A stretch of DNA of 32,092 nucleotides from DAOUCP01 sp034432155 (lineage in GTDB: Bacteria > Chloroflexota > Anaerolineae > Epilineales > Epilineaceae), in contig DAOUCP010000097.1 in the NCBI GenBank assembly GCA_034432155.1, positions 1 to 32,092 of the forward strand, written 5' to 3'. The notes below the pieces were generated by a model. The model worked only from the letters and a program-made list of their open reading frames with translations. It made no database searches and had not been told where the DNA came from. Made by a program: the position numbers and the translations under genes. The first letter of the stretch is position 1, and each line of letters opens with the position of its first letter. This document shows, in pieces, positions 16,014 through 26,122 of this stretch.

Positions 16014-16031
16014 CGACGGGCGAGCCCGTCG
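16014..16031. promoter_or_regulatory. Perfect palindrome between hpt and hsp20, possible operator
   Basis: CGACGGGC and GCCCGTCG form an 8-bp perfect inverted repeat around the two bases GA. The loop is too short for a terminator, so a dimeric DNA-binding protein site is more likely. It lies 59 bp upstream of the hpt start and 62 bp upstream of the hsp20 -35. A weak minus-strand -10 (TGTGATAAC, 15992-16000) lies beyond it. The binding protein is unknown. Confidence 0.35.
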
Positions 16032-16092
16032 CCGGGGCATGCCAGGTCATCCCTCTCGCCAGCCGCGACATCCTGTCCCAGCGGCGCCAGAC

Positions 16093-16121
16093 TTGCCAGC
16101 AACCGAGAAACGTGGTAGAAT
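16093..16121 (+). promoter_or_regulatory. Promoter of hsp20
   Basis: TTGCCA (16093-16098), a 17-bp spacer and TAGAAT (16116-16121) give a good housekeeping-type promoter. The start near 16129 leaves about 81 nt of leader before the hsp20 ATG. No CIRCE repeat is seen around it. Confidence 0.6.
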
Positions 16122-16209
16122 GTATGCGCGCGAGAGGGCGATGCGTCAAGCCGCCCGAGCTGCCTTCGTGAACGTTGAGATGATTATTTGATGAAAGGAG
16201 TGTAGTGAC

Positions 16210-16665
16210 ATGTCAATCAGGCGATGGGACCCCACAGTGGAACTTCGGCGCATGGAGGACTACCTCGATCGGGTATGGAGTCTCATGCCGCGTCCTGGCA
16301 TTTATGGCCGGCTTTTCGAGGGTGAACGCTGCGCGCCGATGGACGTGTATCAGACTCCGGAGGCCTTTGTGATTCGTTTGGCGCTCCCGGGAGTCAAGCC
16401 CGACGACGTGACGGTCAACATCGAGGGCAACACCCTCACGGTGCAAGGCGAGATGCATCCCGATAGCGACGTCAAGGACGAGGACTACCTCATCCGCGAG
16501 CGTCGCTACGGGAGCTTCATGCGGTCGGTACAGTTGCCGGGTGGCCTGGATGTCGAGAAGGTGCAGGCCGAGTACCGGGATGGCATCCTAACGATCACGG
16601 CGCCGAAGCGCGAGGAGATGAAGCCGCGGGCCATTCCGGTCCGAGTGACGGTTGAGTCCAAGTAG
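16210..16665 (+). CDS. hsp20: Small heat-shock protein, Hsp20/alpha-crystallin family
   Basis: 151 residues. AAAGGAG lies about nine bases before the ATG. These chaperones form cytosolic oligomers that hold unfolding proteins. The alpha-crystallin domain covers residues about 42-140: APMDVYQTPEAFVIRLALPGV opens it, IRERRYGSFMRSVQLP is the central strand, and YRDGILTITAPK is the conserved A-x-x-x-n-G-v-L region. A C-terminal IPV fits the IxI/V anchor that docks on neighbouring subunits. The gene is alone between its own promoter and terminator. Heat induction is likely for the family, but no specific element is seen. Confidence 0.95.
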   Translation: MSIRRWDPTVELRRMEDYLDRVWSLMPRPGIYGRLFEGERCAPMDVYQTPEAFVIRLALPGVKPDDVTVNIEGNTLTVQGEMHPDSDVKDEDYLIRERRYGSFMRSVQLPGGLDVEKVQAEYRDGILTITAPKREEMKPRAIPVRVTVESK

Positions 16666-16694
16666 TCGGCGTTCCTTCCGCGAGGCAAAGGACG

Positions 16695-16726
16695 AAGGGG
16701 CGGCCTTCTCGGTCGCCCCTTTTCGT
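16695..16726 (+). terminator. Intrinsic terminator of hsp20
   Basis: AAGGGGCGGCC (16695-16705) pairs with GGTCGCCCCTT (16711-16721), with one G-U pair and the 5-nt loop TTCTC. TTTCG follows. The stem can be extended with flanking ACGAA/TTCGT around a small bulge. It begins 29 bp after the hsp20 stop. Confidence 0.8.
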
Positions 16727-16806
16727 TGTTCCCGCGTCGGCTCGGCTATTCCTTCCCGTCGCTGACGAGCCGGGCAAACGCGCCAACCGCCGCGAGTACG
16801 CGGATC

Positions 16807-17109
16807 TTACGACGACGGCTCGTCGCGGAAGACCTGCTGGGGCAGTGGCAAGTACTGTGGGAAGTACTGCAGGATATGATTGGGAGATGGATAGGTGACC
16901 CAGTCGAAGCCACCCAAGTAGACCGTCACTCCCGCTTGGGTCACGTCGCCCTCGAAGACCCGATCGTGCCCTGGAATGCGGAAACGCACGAAGCGCCGAT
17001 CATGGTCGACAATCTCCGCCTTGGGCAGCCCGGCTGCGATCGCCGCTGCAATCTCCGCCCGCTCACGCGTAAGCCCGTTCTCGGGAATGTCCGGCCACCG
17101 GTAGAACAC
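16807..17109 (-). CDS. Small protein of unknown function
   Basis: 100 residues from a GTG at 17109, which has AAGGAGG seven bases before it. No family is recognised. The protein is soluble in character, with a helical start (RERAEIAAAIAAGLP), a beta-rich middle (VRFRIPGHDRVFEGDVTQAGVTVYLGGF) and an aromatic, Pro-rich end (HILQYFPQYLPLPQQVF). It has its own good promoter and a palindrome at its start of transcription, so it appears to be a regulated gene. It diverges from the glycosyltransferase operon. Confidence 0.65.
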   Translation of the reverse strand: MFYRWPDIPENGLTRERAEIAAAIAAGLPKAEIVDHDRRFVRFRIPGHDRVFEGDVTQAGVTVYLGGFDWVTYPSPNHILQYFPQYLPLPQQVFRDEPSS

Positions 17110-17157
17110 GAGGCTGCCTCCTTATCGTCGCACGGCGGGTCGGTCGCCGCCAGGCGA

Positions 17158-17173
17158 GTTTGCGAGTGCAAAC
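17158..17173. promoter_or_regulatory. Palindromic operator candidate
   Basis: GTTTGCGAGTGCAAAC has 6-bp perfect arms around a 4-bp centre. It covers the predicted start of transcription of the minus-strand gene at 17109 (near 17170), where a bound repressor would block the start. The binding protein is not in evidence. Confidence 0.45.
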
Positions 17174-17177
17174 CTTA

Positions 17178-17206
17178 ACCATAGCGCTCCATCGCCCGTG
17201 CGCCAA
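17178..17206 (-). promoter_or_regulatory. Promoter of the small unknown gene
   Basis: On the minus strand TTGGCG (17201-17206), a 17-bp spacer and TATGGT (17178-17183) match the housekeeping pattern. The start falls near 17170, inside the palindrome 17158-17173. Confidence 0.5.
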
Positions 17207-17214
17207 ATGCCGGT

Positions 17215-17243
17215 TTGACCCCTCGCCCGGCGTTCGATAGAGT
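17215..17243 (+). promoter_or_regulatory. Promoter of the glycosyltransferase operon, predicting a leaderless mRNA
   Basis: TTGACC (17215-17220), a 17-bp spacer and TAGAGT (17238-17243) form a strong promoter. Seven bases separate the -10 from the ATG at 17251, so the start of transcription should fall on or next to the A of the start codon. This agrees with the absence of a Shine-Dalgarno there. Confidence 0.6.
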
Positions 17244-17250
17244 ACGGCGC

Positions 17251-18201
17251 ATGGATGCCGACTGGCGCCAGCGACCTGCGAACCAGGACCTGACGAACGC
17301 ACCCGAGCTCGACGTCTCGGTGGTCATCCCGGCATACAATGAGGAGCTGGCCATCGGTGACGAGCTGGATGCCGTTCGCCAAGCCTTGGAGACAAGTGGC
17401 CGGTCCTACGAGGTCATCGTCGTGGACGACGGCTCGCGCGACGGAACCGCGGCCCGTGTGGCGCTCCGGCCGTGGGCAAGGCTGATCCAGCATCCGCACA
17501 ACCGCGGCAACGGCGCCGCGCGGACGACCGGCGTGCGTGCCGCGCGAGGCCGGGTGATCGCCTTCACCGACGCCGATCGAACCTACCCCGTTGATCGGCT
17601 GCCGGAGATGCTACGTCTCATCGACGGCGGTGCCGACATGGTGATTGGCGCCCGGCGCGTCGAAGCCGGCACCCTGCGCTGGCTCCGCACACCTGCCAAG
17701 TGGGCACTGCGCCGGCTCGCCGAGTTTCTCACCGGAACCCGAATCCCGGATCTGAACTCGGGATTGCGCGTCCAGAGGCGCGATCTCACGTTGCGCTACT
17801 TGCCCCTCATGCCCAGCACGCACTCCTGGGTGAGCACCATCACCATTGCCTTCCTGAACGGTGGCTACCGCGTAGACTGGTTGCCCATCGAGTACTATCC
17901 CCGCGTCGGCCGTTCGACCTTCCACCCGGTGCGCGATACGTACAACTACCTCTCGATGGTCGTGCGGAGCGTCATGTACTTTGATCCCTTGAAGATCTTC
18001 CTGCCACTGGCTCTCGCCCTCATCGCCCTCGGACTGGGCAAGTACGTCCTGTACGACATGCTCTGGCGCTTCGGCGATCGACTGCTGGCCGGCCGCATTC
18101 CCTCCATGCCAGCGACGACCCTGGCCGTGCTGCTCACCGGCGTCCAGATCGCCGTCGTCGGTCTGCTGGCCGACCTCATTGTGCGTCGTACCCGGCTGTG
18201 A
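17251..18201 (+). CDS. GT2 glycosyltransferase, dolichol-phosphate-mannose-synthase-like, with two C-terminal membrane helices
   Basis: 316 residues from the ATG at 17251. No Shine-Dalgarno precedes it, and the promoter predicts a leaderless message. Residues about 14-235 are a GT-A fold: VSVVIPAYNEE at the start, VVDDGSRDGT near 65, NRGNGAARTTGV near 90, the metal-binding FTDADRTYP near 110, and IPDLNSGLRVQRRDL near 170. Residues about 250-270 and 285-310 are membrane helices (IFLPLALALIALGLG, TTLAVLLTGVQIAVVGLLADLI). Such enzymes move a sugar from a nucleotide donor to a polyprenyl phosphate at the cytosolic face. The donor cannot be read from sequence. The next gene overlaps it by four bases. 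Confidence 0.9.
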   Translation: MDADWRQRPANQDLTNAPELDVSVVIPAYNEELAIGDELDAVRQALETSGRSYEVIVVDDGSRDGTAARVALRPWARLIQHPHNRGNGAARTTGVRAARGRVIAFTDADRTYPVDRLPEMLRLIDGGADMVIGARRVEAGTLRWLRTPAKWALRRLAEFLTGTRIPDLNSGLRVQRRDLTLRYLPLMPSTHSWVSTITIAFLNGGYRVDWLPIEYYPRVGRSTFHPVRDTYNYLSMVVRSVMYFDPLKIFLPLALALIALGLGKYVLYDMLWRFGDRLLAGRIPSMPATTLAVLLTGVQIAVVGLLADLIVRRTRL

Positions 18202-19652
18202 GCTTGGCTCCTGGTCCGCGGTCGGTGCCAACGAGCGCTCTCCACCTCAGCCAACCGCGCCTGTCCGCGCCAACCAGCGCTCCCCATCTCAGCAAGCCGC
18301 ACCCGTCCGCACCAACTAGCGCCCGCCGCCTCAACGAGCGGCCCCTGTCCGTGCTCTACTTCGGTACCTACGACCGGGGCGTGGGACGCAACGCTGTCCT
18401 GGCCGATGGCTTGCGCGCCACCGGGACACTGGTCGCCGAGTGCTGGGTACCATTGTGGCGGGACACGGCCCACAAGGTAGCTGCCGTCGGCCGGCCGCAA
18501 ACACTCGGGGTGGCCTGCTGCCGCCTGCTCGCTGCCTGGTGGCGCTTGTGGCAAGCCCATCGCCGCCTGGCGCCCTACGACGCGATGATCGTGGGCGCCA
18601 CCGGACACCTCGACGTGCCCCTGGCTCGGCTCCTGTCCCGCCGCCGTCACGCGCGCCTGGTCTTCGACCCCTTGGTGTCCATCGTCGAGACGGCCCTGGA
18701 CCGCAACCTGCTGCCTGCCAACTCGCTGCGCCTGCAAGCTCTCCGAGCGCTGGAGCGGCAGCTCTTCCGACTGCCCGACGTGCGTCTGGCCGACACGGCG
18801 GTCCACCGCGACGCCTTGGCAGCCCAGACGGACACCGCGAGACACCTCTGGTGGGTAGTGCCCGCCAGCGCACCGGCAACCTTCCGCCGCCTGGCGGCGC
18901 CGCGCGCGGAACGGTCGGATACCCGCGTGCGAGTCCTGTACTTTGGCCAGTACATCCCGCTCCACGGCCTTGACACCATCCTCGCGGCCGCCAGCCGGCT
19001 AGCCGATCGTCCCGACATCGAGTTCGAACTGGTGGGCACCGGCCAGACACTGGAAGCCTCACGCTCCCTGGCAGCCAGCCTGGGCCTCGCGCACCTCCGG
19101 TTCCGCGCGGAGTGGCTTACGGCGGAGGAGCTGTGCCGCCAGCACATTCGCTCGGCCGACGTCTGCCTGGGCATCTTCGGTCGCCAGGCCAAAGCGGGGC
19201 GCGTGGTGCCGCAAAAGGTTTACGCCAGTCTGGCCTCCGGTCGGGCCGTGGTCACAGCTGACACGCCAGCCGTTCGGGAGCTCCTAGCCGTCGGCGCGGA
19301 GGTCTGGGTAGTGCCGCCTGCCGACCCCGAGGCACTGGCGGCGGCTTTGCGCTTGCTGGCCGATTGCGCTGACCTTCGACAGGCACTGGCCTCGCAGGGC
19401 CAGATGGCCTACGACCGCCGCTTCGCGCCACCGATCCTCGGCCTGGCGCTTCGTAATCGATTGGCGACTCTCCTCGACCGCCCGTCGGACTCGGCAGCCC
19501 CGCCAGGCGATGGACCGTCGCTCCCTGGCTCGCCTGGCGGTGGGTGCGCCGACGCCGACCATTGGCCTGGCCGAGCGGAGCGAGCCGCTGTCGACCCTGG
19601 GCGCGACCGAGCCGAGCGCGCCGACGTCGGCCCAGCGGCCGGCACGCGGTGA
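18198..19652 (+). CDS. GT4-like glycosyltransferase with repeat-bearing N-terminus
   Basis: 484 residues from a GTG at 18198 that overlaps the stop of the GT2 gene (GTGA). The first 50 residues hold three copies of a 14-residue unit (SAPTSAPHLSKPHP-like), encoded by a DNA tandem repeat. The conserved fold starts at RPLSVLYFGTYDRG, so a later start, for example a GTG inside the repeat, cannot be excluded. The GT-B pattern shows VRVLYFGQYIPLHGLDTIL near 250 (start of the donor domain), FELVGTGQ near 275 and VPQKVYASLASGRAVVTADTPAVREL near 345. The first Glu of the EX7E motif is not evident. The last 55 residues are low-complexity Pro, Gly, Ala and Arg. It probably acts in glycan or glycolipid assembly with its neighbours. 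Confidence 0.8.
   Translation: MSLAPGPRSVPTSALHLSQPRLSAPTSAPHLSKPHPSAPTSARRLNERPLSVLYFGTYDRGVGRNAVLADGLRATGTLVAECWVPLWRDTAHKVAAVGRPQTLGVACCRLLAAWWRLWQAHRRLAPYDAMIVGATGHLDVPLARLLSRRRHARLVFDPLVSIVETALDRNLLPANSLRLQALRALERQLFRLPDVRLADTAVHRDALAAQTDTARHLWWVVPASAPATFRRLAAPRAERSDTRVRVLYFGQYIPLHGLDTILAAASRLADRPDIEFELVGTGQTLEASRSLAASLGLAHLRFRAEWLTAEELCRQHIRSADVCLGIFGRQAKAGRVVPQKVYASLASGRAVVTADTPAVRELLAVGAEVWVVPPADPEALAAALRLLADCADLRQALASQGQMAYDRRFAPPILGLALRNRLATLLDRPSDSAAPPGDGPSLPGSPGGGCADADHWPGRAERAAVDPGRDRAERADVGPAAGTR
18222..18347 (+). repeat. 42-bp in-frame tandem repeat, three units, in the GT4 gene
   Basis: Units begin at 18222, 18264 and 18306, each with the phrase TCCGCNCCAACNAGCGC or a close variant. 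The period of 42 keeps the frame, so a copy change would alter the protein by 14 residues without a frameshift. Confidence 0.8.
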
Positions 19653-19655
19653 GCG

Positions 19656-20465
19656 ATGATCCGGTCTGCGCCAGCCCTTCGGCGCCCTTGGCAACGCGCC
19701 ATGCCCTGGCGAGATGGCCTCGAGGGCGGCCTGCGGTGGCCGGTGCCCTTTAGCGGACCTCGTCATCGCTGGCGGGTTCGCTGGCTCGCCCGCTGGGTCC
19801 TGCGCCTCGCCCAAGGCGGGCCGGTACTGGATATCGGCTGCGGCTACGGCGCGCTGGCTGGCGAGTTGGCTGCCCGGGGTCACCAGATCCTGGCCATGGA
19901 CATCGACCTACGCCGGCTGCGCCACCAGCAACGTGCGGCACACGCCTGCCGCCTGGAGGGTCGCCTGGCGATCTTCGCGGCCGACGGCACAGCCATGCCC
20001 CTGCCGGACAATTGCCTGTCGCTGGCCGTCGCCGGAGAGGTCCTGGAGCACATTGCGAATGACGGAGCCTTTGTCCGCGAAGTGGCGCGGATTCTCAGGC
20101 CCGGCGGCCGCCTCGTAGCCACCGTCCCAGCCGGCGCGCACCGCTGCGGCACCTTCGACCGCTACGCTGGCCACCTTCGCCGCTACGATCGCCAGCAGCT
20201 CTGGGATCTTGCAGCTGCGAATGGCCTGGAGGTCGAGACCCTCCGTGGTTGGGGCTTTCCCCTCGGCCGCCTTTATGAGCGGCTTGTGCAGAGGCCTGCC
20301 TTGATGGCCCGACAGCCATCCTTCGTGGGCCGGCTGGCCGGCCGGTTGGCCCGTAGCCGCCTGGCGAGCGGCCTGGAGTGGCTCTTTGGCCTCGAGTCAC
20401 GGCTCCCCGCTGGCACTGCGGGCTGCGGCTGGTTGCTCGTGGCCCGCAAGCCGGCCCAGTCGTGA
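19656..20465 (+). CDS. Class I SAM-dependent methyltransferase
   Basis: 269 residues; the ATG lies three bases after the stop of the GT4 gene, so it belongs to the same operon. The SAM-binding motif VLDIGCGYGALAGELA is at residues about 57-72. The acidic residue of motif II is in AMDIDLRRL, motif III lies near AADGTAMPLPDNCLSLAVAGEVLEHI, and ILRPGGRLVATVP is the post-motif strand near 150. This order is that of the UbiE/Methyltransf_11 group. The substrate is unknown. Beside two glycosyltransferases, a glycan or lipid-linked sugar is a reasonable guess. The gene ends 21 bp from the convergent aspS. Confidence 0.88.
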   Translation: MIRSAPALRRPWQRAMPWRDGLEGGLRWPVPFSGPRHRWRVRWLARWVLRLAQGGPVLDIGCGYGALAGELAARGHQILAMDIDLRRLRHQQRAAHACRLEGRLAIFAADGTAMPLPDNCLSLAVAGEVLEHIANDGAFVREVARILRPGGRLVATVPAGAHRCGTFDRYAGHLRRYDRQQLWDLAAANGLEVETLRGWGFPLGRLYERLVQRPALMARQPSFVGRLAGRLARSRLASGLEWLFGLESRLPAGTAGCGWLLVARKPAQS

Positions 20466-20486
20466 CCGCGCGCCGCCACAGCCGGC

Positions 20487-22253
20487 TCAGCCAGCCGGCG
20501 GCTGTCGCAGCGCAAGACCCAGGGCCGCCAAGTTCTCGTCCGGAATGGGTGCCGGTGACCCCGTCATAGGATCGACGCCAGCGAGGGTCTTGGGGAAGGC
20601 GATGACATCGCGAATGCTCCGCTCCCCGGCCAGCACCATCACCGTCCGGTCGAAGCCCCAGGCAATGCCCCCATGCGGCGGCGCTCCGTACTCGAATGCC
20701 TCGAGCAGGTGACCGAATTGCTCCTGCGCCTGTTCGGGCGTGAGCCCCAGGAGACCGAACACGCGGGCCTGCACCGGCCGCTCGTGAATGCGGATAGAGC
20801 CACCGCCAAGCTCATTGCCGTTGCACACGATGTCGTAGGCGCGTGCCCGGACGGCACCTGGGTCCATCTCGAGGCTGGCCACATCCTCGGGCCGCGGCGC
20901 GGTGAACGGGTGATGCACCGAGTCCCAGCGCCCCTCGTCGGCATTCCACTCGAAAAGCGGCGGCTCGACAATCCAGACGAATGCCAGCTCGTCGTCTGGC
21001 AGAAGACCAAGGCGCCGACCCAGCTCCAGGCGTAGCTCGCCCAGGCTGGCGGCGACCGTCTTGGCGCCGCCAGCGACCAGGAACACCGTCCAGCCGTCAT
21101 CAGCCTGGGTAAGATCGCGCAACGCGGCGATCTCTTCGGCCGTCAGGTGCCGAGCCGAAGGCCCGCGCACCTCGCCGTCGAACGCAAGCCAGATGAGCCC
21201 GGCTGCCCCACAACGCCGCACCACTTGCTCCAGCGCATCCGTCTCGCCACGCCGGAACAGCCGCGGCACCGCGATCGCCTTCACCTGCCCGTCGGCCTCG
21301 AGGGCGGCGCGGAAGACGCCGAAACTGCTCTGGGCCAGCGCCGCGCTGACATCCACCAGCTCCAGACCGAACCGCAGATCGGGTCGATCTGTGCCATAGC
21401 GAGCCATGGCCTCAGCGTAGCTCAGCCGCGGGAACGGCACTTGGCGCAGCCGATAGTGAGGCGTCACTGCCTGAACCAAGTCGATCAACAGCTCCTCATT
21501 CAGCGCCATGACGTCCTCTTCGCTGACGAACGCCATTTCCAGGTCGAGCTGCGTGAACTCCAGCTGACGGTCGGCGCGTTGGTCCTCGTCCCGGAAGCAG
21601 CGGGCAATCTGATAGTACCGATCGAAGCCGGCGATCATGAGCAGCTGTTTGATCTGTTGCGGGCTCTGCGGCAGGGCGTAGAAGCGGCCCGGCTGCATCC
21701 GGCTGGGAACCACGAAGTCGCGTGCGCCCTCCGGTGTACTCTTGATGAGAATCGGCGTCTCGATCTCCAGAAAACCCCGCGCGTTGAGGTATTCGCGCAC
21801 GAACGTGGTGACCTGGTGACGCAACCGAATATTGCGCTGCATCCGCTCCCGTCGTAGATCCAGGTAGCGGTACCGCAGCCGCAGGGCCTCATCGACCTCA
21901 AGCTCGCGGGCGATCTCGAAGGGTGTCGGTCGTGCCTCGTTGAGAACCTGCCAGTCCTCGGCCAACACCTCGATCTCGCCGGTCGCCATGGCCGGGTTGG
22001 CCTGCCCCTCGGGTCGCGGCCGAACTGTGCCGCTGACCCGGAGCACCCATTCCAGGCCAACCTCGTGGACGCCCCCCAGGGCGGCAGCACTGGCCCCGAG
22101 ATCGAACACCACTTGGGTAATGCCCTGCCGATCCCTCAGGTTGAGAAACACCAGACTGCCGTAATCGCGGCGCCGGTGCACCCAACCAGCCAGCGTCACC
22201 CGCTTGCCGACATCGCTCTTCCGAAGCTCCCCGCAGCTGTGCGTCCGCATCAT
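20487..22253 (-). CDS. aspS: Aspartyl-tRNA synthetase
   Basis: 588 residues, the usual length of bacterial AspRS. It charges tRNA-Asp (perhaps also tRNA-Asn if non-discriminating; this cannot be decided here). The N-terminal OB fold (VTLAGWVHRRRDYGSLVFLNLRD) binds the anticodon. Class II motif 1 is FLEIETPILIKSTPEGARDF, motif 2 is YQIARCFRDEDQRADRQLEFTQLDLEM, and motif 3 is GIAWGFDRTVMVLAG near 540. The GAD insertion domain lies between about 290 and 420. The start has no strong Shine-Dalgarno, but the MMRTHSCGELR start is normal for the family. A 300-nt leader with a terminator lies upstream and suggests attenuation. Confidence 0.97.
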   Translation of the reverse strand: MMRTHSCGELRKSDVGKRVTLAGWVHRRRDYGSLVFLNLRDRQGITQVVFDLGASAAALGGVHEVGLEWVLRVSGTVRPRPEGQANPAMATGEIEVLAEDWQVLNEARPTPFEIARELEVDEALRLRYRYLDLRRERMQRNIRLRHQVTTFVREYLNARGFLEIETPILIKSTPEGARDFVVPSRMQPGRFYALPQSPQQIKQLLMIAGFDRYYQIARCFRDEDQRADRQLEFTQLDLEMAFVSEEDVMALNEELLIDLVQAVTPHYRLRQVPFPRLSYAEAMARYGTDRPDLRFGLELVDVSAALAQSSFGVFRAALEADGQVKAIAVPRLFRRGETDALEQVVRRCGAAGLIWLAFDGEVRGPSARHLTAEEIAALRDLTQADDGWTVFLVAGGAKTVAASLGELRLELGRRLGLLPDDELAFVWIVEPPLFEWNADEGRWDSVHHPFTAPRPEDVASLEMDPGAVRARAYDIVCNGNELGGGSIRIHERPVQARVFGLLGLTPEQAQEQFGHLLEAFEYGAPPHGGIAWGFDRTVMVLAGERSIRDVIAFPKTLAGVDPMTGSPAPIPDENLAALGLALRQPPAG

Positions 22254-22348
22254 GTCTTAGGCTCCGTTCCCAATCGGCACGCCGAGGCCCTGCCCCGGGC
22301 GAGGCAAGCGCGCCCAGCGACCTCCCACCGGGCCGCCAGGAGTCGTCG

Positions 22349-22354
22349 ATCATA
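22349..22354 (-). promoter_or_regulatory. Possible second aspS promoter, -10 only
   Basis: On the minus strand TATGAT lies about 20 bp after the terminator T-run. The -35 region at 17-18 bp is only T-rich (TTTTTC). If real, it would give terminator-independent expression of aspS. Confidence 0.25.
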
Positions 22355-22373
22355 CCGTTGGCCCAGCAGAACG

Positions 22374-22401
22374 AAAAACAGGGGCTCCTAGAGAGCCCCT
22401 G
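22374..22401 (-). terminator. Intrinsic terminator inside the aspS leader
   Basis: On the minus strand CAGGGGCTC (22393-22401) pairs perfectly with GAGCCCCTG (22379-22387) around the loop TCTAG, and five T follow (22374-22378). It stands between the upstream promoter and the aspS start, the position of an attenuator. Confidence 0.85.
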
Positions 22402-22438
22402 CCCTGCGTTGGCACCAACCGGGTCGGAACCTGTCCTG

Positions 22439-22558
22439 CTACCGCCCGGTGGTGCCGCTCGTTCTGCCATGACTCATGCGGCACCACCTCCTTCTTCTTA
22501 TGATGGCGGATGAATCCGGATGATGGTGCGAATGATGACTCCGGAGGTCATGCCGCAT
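22439..22558 (-). CDS. Possible aspS leader peptide, 39 codons, His-rich
   Basis: The frame starts at the ATG 22558, five to seven bases after the predicted start of transcription, and reads MRHDLRSHHSHHPD at first. It stops with TAG at 22439. A second in-frame ATG at 22478 has a strong Shine-Dalgarno (AAGGAGGTG) and gives a 12-codon version, MSHGRTSGTTGR. Five of the first twelve residues are His and two Asp residues follow the pattern, which recalls a his-operon leader, although the gene downstream is aspS. Coding is unproven; the CATCAT-rich DNA could produce His codons by chance. Confidence 0.3.
   Translation of the reverse strand: MRHDLRSHHSHHHPDSSAIIRRRRWCRMSHGRTSGTTGR
22448..22488 (-). 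ncRNA. Stem-loop in the aspS leader covering a ribosome site
   Basis: GGTGGTGCCGC (22478-22488) pairs perfectly over 11 bp with GCGGCACCACC (22448-22458). The 5' arm overlaps the AAGGAGGTG ribosome site and touches the ATG at 22478. The 3' arm could instead pair with GGTTGGTGCC (22411-22420), one bulge excepted, so two exclusive structures are possible. Confidence 0.55.
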
Positions 22559-22570
22559 CCGTCGGCCCTC

Positions 22571-22599
22571 ATTATGGCAGTCCGCGCCGCCAAAGTCAA
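22571..22599 (-). promoter_or_regulatory. Promoter of the aspS leader transcript
   Basis: On the minus strand TTGACT (22594-22599), a 17-bp spacer and CATAAT (22571-22576) form a strong promoter. The start near 22563 makes a leader of about 310 nt to the aspS ATG, with a terminator about 160-190 nt in. Confidence 0.7.
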
Positions 22600-22802
22600 C
22601 CCCCATGGCCTAAGCGACGGCGTTTCGTCCGCAAGTTGCCAGCGATCGGTCAGCCGGGCTATCCTAGCCAGCCGCACCGGAGAGCACCTGGGCACGGATC
22701 TCGCCCGCGGTGCCGATCCTGGGGGCCATCGGGGGCGGAGACGTCACAGCGCCCCGGGCTAACGCGTCTCGGCCAAGCTGGAAATGGGAGGTACGTGCAC
22801 CG

Positions 22803-23048
22803 ATGAGGAACCGAAGCTGGATGCTCTGGACAATCGTGCTGCTCGTGGTTCTTGCCAGCCTGATCGTTATCGCCGCGTGCTCGCAGCCCACCGCCGGACC
22901 CAGTGGCGGGACGGCGCCGGCCCAGGGTGCCACTGCCGAGGACCTGGATCGCGGCTATCCCTTGCCGCCGACCGACGTGCCCACGGCCATCCCCGAGGGC
23001 TACGTTCCACCAGCCTTGCGCACGCCGACGGCCGAAGCCACGCCCTAG
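22803..23048 (+). CDS. Small lipoprotein, Pro/Thr-rich
   Basis: 81 residues from the ATG at 22803, with GGGAGGT about ten bases upstream. Residues 1-26 are a lipoprotein signal (WMLWTIVLLVVLASLIVIAAC), with Cys26 the likely lipidated residue. The remaining 55 residues are Pro-, Thr- and Ala-rich without a fold (YPLPPTDVPTAIPEGYVPPALRTPTAEATP). It should be tethered to the outer face of the membrane. No function can be assigned. It diverges from the aspS leader and converges on secA. Confidence 0.65.
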   Translation: MRNRSWMLWTIVLLVVLASLIVIAACSQPTAGPSGGTAPAQGATAEDLDRGYPLPPTDVPTAIPEGYVPPALRTPTAEATP

Positions 23049-23194
23049 CTTGGCCAGCGCCGGCGCCTGGGTTCCGGCCCTAGGCCAGCGCCCCGCTCAC
23101 GTCCAGGCCTTGAGCCGCCGCTCTGATTCAGGCCGCAGGCCAGCACCGCCGCGAGCCGCATTCGTCGCCGGCGACCGCGCCGCGCAGCGACGAC

Positions 23195-26065
<2,871 letters not shown>

Positions 26066-26122
26066 GGCAGGAGTCCTCGCCGGTGATCGCGCCATCGACG
26101 GTTGGCGCCGAGCGGCCAGCCA

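Noticed and set aside
22370..22500. T-box riboswitch upstream of aspS
   Set aside because: TGGTGCCGC resembles the T-box core, but the bases that should form the free UGGN bulge are fully paired in an 11-bp stem, no partner in the terminator is found, and no Stem I landmarks are seen.
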